Source: JAVHQB01 sp049299915 (GTDB lineage: Bacteria > Patescibacteriota > Minisyncoccia > UBA6257 > JAVHQB01). Taken from it: a DNA stretch of 9,023 bases. The position numbers and the translations under genes were made by a program. This document shows, in pieces, positions 7,391 to 9,023 of the stretch. The notes under the pieces were generated by a model that had not been told where the DNA came from, did no database searches, and saw nothing but the letters and a program-made list of their open reading frames with translations. The DNA is taken from contig JBAQYG010000010.1 in the NCBI GenBank assembly GCA_049299915.1, positions 1 through 9,023 of the forward strand, written 5' to 3'. Each line of letters starts with the position of its first letter. Position 1 is the first letter of the stretch.

Positions 7391-7563
7391 CTCTCTCTAA
7401 AGTTGCATTAGCCTCAAGGCAAGGAATCACCACAAGGGTGACAAAAAGAGTGCGGCAAGGCATATCCCAGACGAATCCAGAATACCCATCAACCAATCAC
7501 TCCAAACAGGTTATCTCCAAAATGTACCTGGTTTGCCCCGAGACTAATATCACTTTAAAGAAC
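7363..7563 (-). ncRNA. Structured small RNA, about 200 nt, 6S RNA-like
   Basis: No protein gene fits here, but the minus strand has a consensus promoter, a folded body and a terminator. A 10-bp helix pairs 7552-7561 with 7394-7403. After a 3x3 internal loop, a 16-bp helix pairs 7533-7548 with 7407-7422 (complementary throughout, counting G-U pairs). Inside lie a 5' hairpin (7526-7530 with 7507-7511), a central arm starting GAGUG/CACUC (7498-7502 with 7448-7452) and capped by GGUAU/AUGCC (7482-7486 with 7459-7463), and a 3' hairpin UCACC/GGUGA (7437-7441 with 7427-7431). Long closing stem, open middle with a 3' hairpin, apical arm, about 200 nt and strong tandem promoters are the hallmarks of 6S RNA (ssrS), which binds sigma70 RNA polymerase. 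The apical arm also looks similar to that of E. coli 6S by eye. Features of tmRNA, RNase P RNA and SRP RNA were not found. RNA gene: confident; 6S identity: moderate. Confidence 0.7.
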
Positions 7564-7569
7564 AATTGT

Positions 7570-7598
7570 ATTATAGCCTATATAATATATTTTGTCAA
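7570..7598 (-). promoter_or_regulatory. Perfect consensus sigma70 promoter (proximal) of the small RNA
   Basis: The minus strand carries TTGACA (7593-7598) and TATAAT (7570-7575) with the optimal 17-base AT-rich spacer. Both hexamers match consensus exactly, which is rare and typical of highly expressed stable RNA genes. The predicted start is about 7563, a G, just before the closing stem. Confidence 0.88.
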
Positions 7599-7640
7599 GG
7601 GCTAGACTGGCGAACATAAAATCCCCTAAGGGACTATTAT

Positions 7641-7668
7641 ATTATAGAGGAATCAGTCTTTTTGTCAA
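7641..7668 (-). promoter_or_regulatory. Second, distal promoter in tandem upstream of the small RNA
   Basis: The minus strand carries a perfect TTGACA (7663-7668) and a perfect TATAAT (7641-7646) with a 16-base spacer, about 70 bases upstream of the proximal promoter and pointing the same way. The two -35 regions share the context CTTGACAAAA. Transcription from about 7634 would give a precursor roughly 70 nt longer at the 5' end, parallel to the two-promoter layout known for E. coli 6S RNA. The stretch between the promoters holds only a short TCCC/GGGA hairpin (7622-7633). Confidence 0.72.
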
Positions 7669-7732
7669 GAGCTTAGTGCCTTTTGGGGAAAAAGTCAGTT
7701 ATTATAATTTTTGCGTAAAAAGATTGTCCGAA

Positions 7733-7761
7733 TTCACTATTCTACATCCTTGTGTTAGAAT
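7733..7761 (+). promoter_or_regulatory. Promoter of yebC with extended -10
   Basis: The plus strand carries TTCACT (7733-7738, 4 of 6 matches), a 17-base spacer ending in TGT, and TAGAAT (7756-7761, 5 of 6 matches), so it is also an extended -10. The predicted start is near 7768, leaving a leader of about 20 nt without a Shine-Dalgarno site. It is divergent from the small RNA promoters, with 64 bases between the facing -35 boxes. Confidence 0.6.
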
Positions 7762-7788
7762 GTTCGTAATAAATTAAACGCAACTGTT

Positions 7789-8505
7789 ATGTCTGGACAT
7801 TCCAAATGGGCCAATATTAAAAATCAAAAGGCTGCTACTGATGCTAAAAGGGGTAAAAGTTTTTCTAAATTAATAGCTCTCATCACTGCAGCGGCTAAAG
7901 GAGGTCCTGATTTAGAAAGCAACCCCAAGCTTCGTATGCTGGTAGATAAGGCCAAGGCTGCTAATATGCCACAAGATAACATCGAAAGAGCCATTAAGCG
8001 TGGTTCTGGTACCGGTGGAGATGGCGTTGAGATGGATGAGACAATTTATGAAGCCTACGGTCCTGGTGGATCAGCTGTTCTAATCAAAACTATTACTGAT
8101 AATAAGAATAGGGCTCTCGGTAGTGTAAAACAACTTCTAAATAAACATAGTGCTAAATTAGCCAGTCCTGGGAGTGTTCTCTACCTTTTTAAAGAAAAGG
8201 GTTATGCCGTAATTGATAGTAAGGCTTGGAATGATAATTTTGAAATGAAAGCTATAGAAGCAGGGGCTGATGATTTCAAAAAAGATGAGGAAAGTGTAAC
8301 TATTTATACCGATCCCGATAAATTAGCTACCCTTATCACTGCTCTCAAGAGTGAAACACCTATAATAGAAACAAATATTGCCTATGTAGCCATTAATAGC
8401 ATCGACATGGAATCTCAAGATGATTACAATGCTTTTCTCTCTTTTGTTGAGGATTTTGAAGATAGTGATGATGTTGCCGAGGTCTTCCACAATGTTCTCA
8501 GCTAG
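7789..8505 (+). CDS. yebC: YebC/PmpR family protein (YebC/TACO1 type)
   Basis: A cytosolic protein of the widely conserved YebC/TACO1 family, long annotated as a transcriptional regulator and more recently linked to translation, including relief of ribosome stalling at proline stretches. At 238 residues it has normal length. The start is fixed by the family opening MSGHSKWANIKNQKAA, followed by DAKRGKSFSKLI, ANMPQDNIERAIKRGSG (about 59-75), YEAYGPGGSAVLI and TDNKNRA, and a GSVLYLFKEKG block. The C-terminal part is acidic (SFVEDFEDSDDVAEVFHN), as in the family. It often neighbours ruvC in other bacteria, but no ruvC is seen here. A 92-residue gene follows 38 bases downstream, probably in the same transcript. 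Which YebC subgroup it belongs to, and so whether it acts in translation or transcription, cannot be told from sequence reading alone. Confidence 0.95.
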   Translation: MSGHSKWANIKNQKAATDAKRGKSFSKLIALITAAAKGGPDLESNPKLRMLVDKAKAANMPQDNIERAIKRGSGTGGDGVEMDETIYEAYGPGGSAVLIKTITDNKNRALGSVKQLLNKHSAKLASPGSVLYLFKEKGYAVIDSKAWNDNFEMKAIEAGADDFKKDEESVTIYTDPDKLATLITALKSETPIIETNIAYVAINSIDMESQDDYNAFLSFVEDFEDSDDVAEVFHNVLS

Positions 8506-8543
8506 ATTAAATGAAGATTGTCTATAGGCTTTAACTGAAAACA

Positions 8544-8822
8544 ATGTTCTTCCCTCTTTTTAATTCGCTTAAAATGGCTGCCGAGCGCTTCGGCATGGCT
8601 AATTATTTTTCTTCCCAGGAAGAGCTCTCTCAAATTCAAGATGTTGTTGATCAAATTACTCCTGGTCTTACAGTCTTAGAATATAAGAATCAAAATCTTA
8701 GTATAGCTTCTAAAAGATTATCGGCTAATCAATTTGGCTTAGCCAAGAATAGTTTTGAAGAACTTTGGAAAAAGGAGCTTCATTTGCCAATACCTAAAAA
8801 AATCTTTTATAAAATAAAATAA
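8544..8822 (+). CDS. Small hypothetical protein, possibly a reduced DUF721/DciA-like protein
   Basis: A 92-residue basic protein, 38 bases after yebC and ended by a strong terminator, which supports it as a real gene in the yebC transcript. It has no membrane segment or signal peptide. The second half (about 43-92) has the pattern of the DUF721/DciA C-terminal domain: a 'L-V-EYKNQNLSIA' strand pair, a serine/alanine stretch, a helix FEELWKKEL and a final basic strand IPKKIFYKIK. DciA loads the replicative helicase in many bacteria and is short in reduced genomes, but the match is by pattern only and the usual tryptophan of the SSxWAxEL block is missing. A second ATG at 8574 (codon 11) is an alternative start; neither has a Shine-Dalgarno site. 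Gene real: fairly sure; family: weak. Confidence 0.6.
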   Translation: MFFPLFNSLKMAAERFGMANYFSSQEELSQIQDVVDQITPGLTVLEYKNQNLSIASKRLSANQFGLAKNSFEELWKKELHLPIPKKIFYKIK

Positions 8823-8823
8823 A

Positions 8824-8851
8824 AAAACCATTCATTGAAGAATGGCTTTTT
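8824..8851. terminator. Bidirectional terminator between convergent genes
   Basis: CCATTC (8828-8833), a six-base loop and GAATGG (8840-8845) form a stem followed by CTTTTT on the plus strand. On the minus strand the same stem is followed by T7. It begins right after the stop of the 92-residue gene and lies 14 bases from the stop of the minus-strand gene on the right, so it serves both. Confidence 0.82.
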
Positions 8852-8864
8852 AATAATAATATTT

Positions 8865-9023
8865 TTACAAGGAATTTTTAAAAATCATTATATTATCAAT
8901 TCCCTGTTGGTTATATTGGTTCGTTGCCGTGACCTTAATTTCACTTTGTTCCCCTATTTGGCTTAGACTTATGGGTGCAGATTTATAAATAGTTTTACTC
9001 AGATTGGTTGTGCTATCTAATAC
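8865..9023 (-). CDS. C-terminal tail of an unidentified protein (cut by right edge)
   Basis: An open minus-strand frame enters from the right edge and ends in TAA at 8865-8867, giving the last 52 residues of a larger protein. The tail is hydrophilic, rich in Ser, Thr, Asn and Gln, with alternating strand-like stretches (APISLSQIGEQSEIKVTATN ... GIDNIMIFKNSL). This is reminiscent of a beta-rich extracytoplasmic domain such as DUF5666-type OB folds in exported proteins of the same lineages, but that is a guess. The terminator on its 3' side supports a real gene end. The function cannot be named from this fragment. Confidence 0.55.
   Translation of the reverse strand, partial: VLDSTTNLSKTIYKSAPISLSQIGEQSEIKVTATNQYNQQGIDNIMIFKNSL

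Noticed and set aside
7173..7496. Minus-strand open frame of 107 codons
   Set aside because: It overlaps the small RNA body, its terminator and the end of the pilB-like gene in antisense, and its protein has no recognisable features; it is a chance frame.
7363..7563. tmRNA, RNase P RNA or SRP RNA as the identity of the small RNA
   Set aside because: No tRNA-like ends or tag frame as in tmRNA, no RNase P conserved core, and no SRP domain IV motif with a GGAA-type loop and asymmetric bulge.
7592..7777. Plus-strand open frame of 61 codons upstream of yebC
   Set aside because: It starts with TTG, has no family resemblance, and lies across the small RNA promoters and the yebC promoter.
8323..8544. 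Minus-strand open frame of 73 codons
   Set aside because: It is antisense to the conserved 3' part of yebC.
1..9023. CRISPR arrays, insertion sequences, phage genes and tRNA genes
   Set aside because: No regularly spaced repeats, terminal inverted repeats, transposase or integrase motifs, or tRNA cloverleaf patterns were seen.

Overview
The window is AT-rich with tightly packed genes, very short intergenic gaps and the standard genetic code. It looks like a small-genome bacterium, most likely of the Candidate Phyla Radiation (Patescibacteria). That placement is inference from gene content: a stand-alone 5'-3' exonuclease in place of a full DNA polymerase I, a type IV pilus ATPase of unusual build, a compact YebC, a very small hypothetical protein, and no clear Shine-Dalgarno sequence before any start. 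No rRNA or ribosomal protein is present to confirm the lineage.

Left arm (1-4328, all minus strand, read right to left): tsaE (tRNA t6A modification), a 5'-3' exonuclease/flap endonuclease, a membrane PAS histidine kinase, mutM/fpg (oxidised-base glycosylase), and the N-terminal part of holA (DNA polymerase III delta), which runs off the left edge. Gaps are 10, 51, 5 and 19 bases, so this reads as one operon, with a likely extra promoter in the 51-base gap before the kinase. Its theme is DNA replication and repair plus tRNA modification, with an orphan sensor kinase embedded.

Centre: an 85-base divergent promoter region (4329-4413), then a 979-residue protein made of two complete GspE/PilB-type ATPase units fused head to tail. 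The first has the usual N-terminal domain and all motifs. The second keeps the Walker and zinc motifs but has altered N2-domain residues.

Right arm: between the pilB-like gene and yebC lie 435 bases without a protein gene. On the minus strand these hold a small RNA gene of about 200 nt. It has a perfect TTGACA-17-TATAAT promoter, a second near-perfect promoter upstream in tandem, a long closing stem, a central junction with small hairpins, an apical arm and a terminator shared with the pilB-like gene. Its architecture resembles 6S RNA, the RNA polymerase-binding regulator. Then come yebC (translation factor/regulator family) and a 92-residue hypothetical that may be a reduced DUF721/DciA-like protein. 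A bidirectional terminator follows, and then the C-terminal tail of an unidentified minus-strand gene cut by the right edge.

The most interesting items are the tandem PilB fusion with a diverged second half, the unannotated 6S-like RNA with tandem promoters, and the general lack of Shine-Dalgarno sites with at least two promoters placed for leaderless transcripts.
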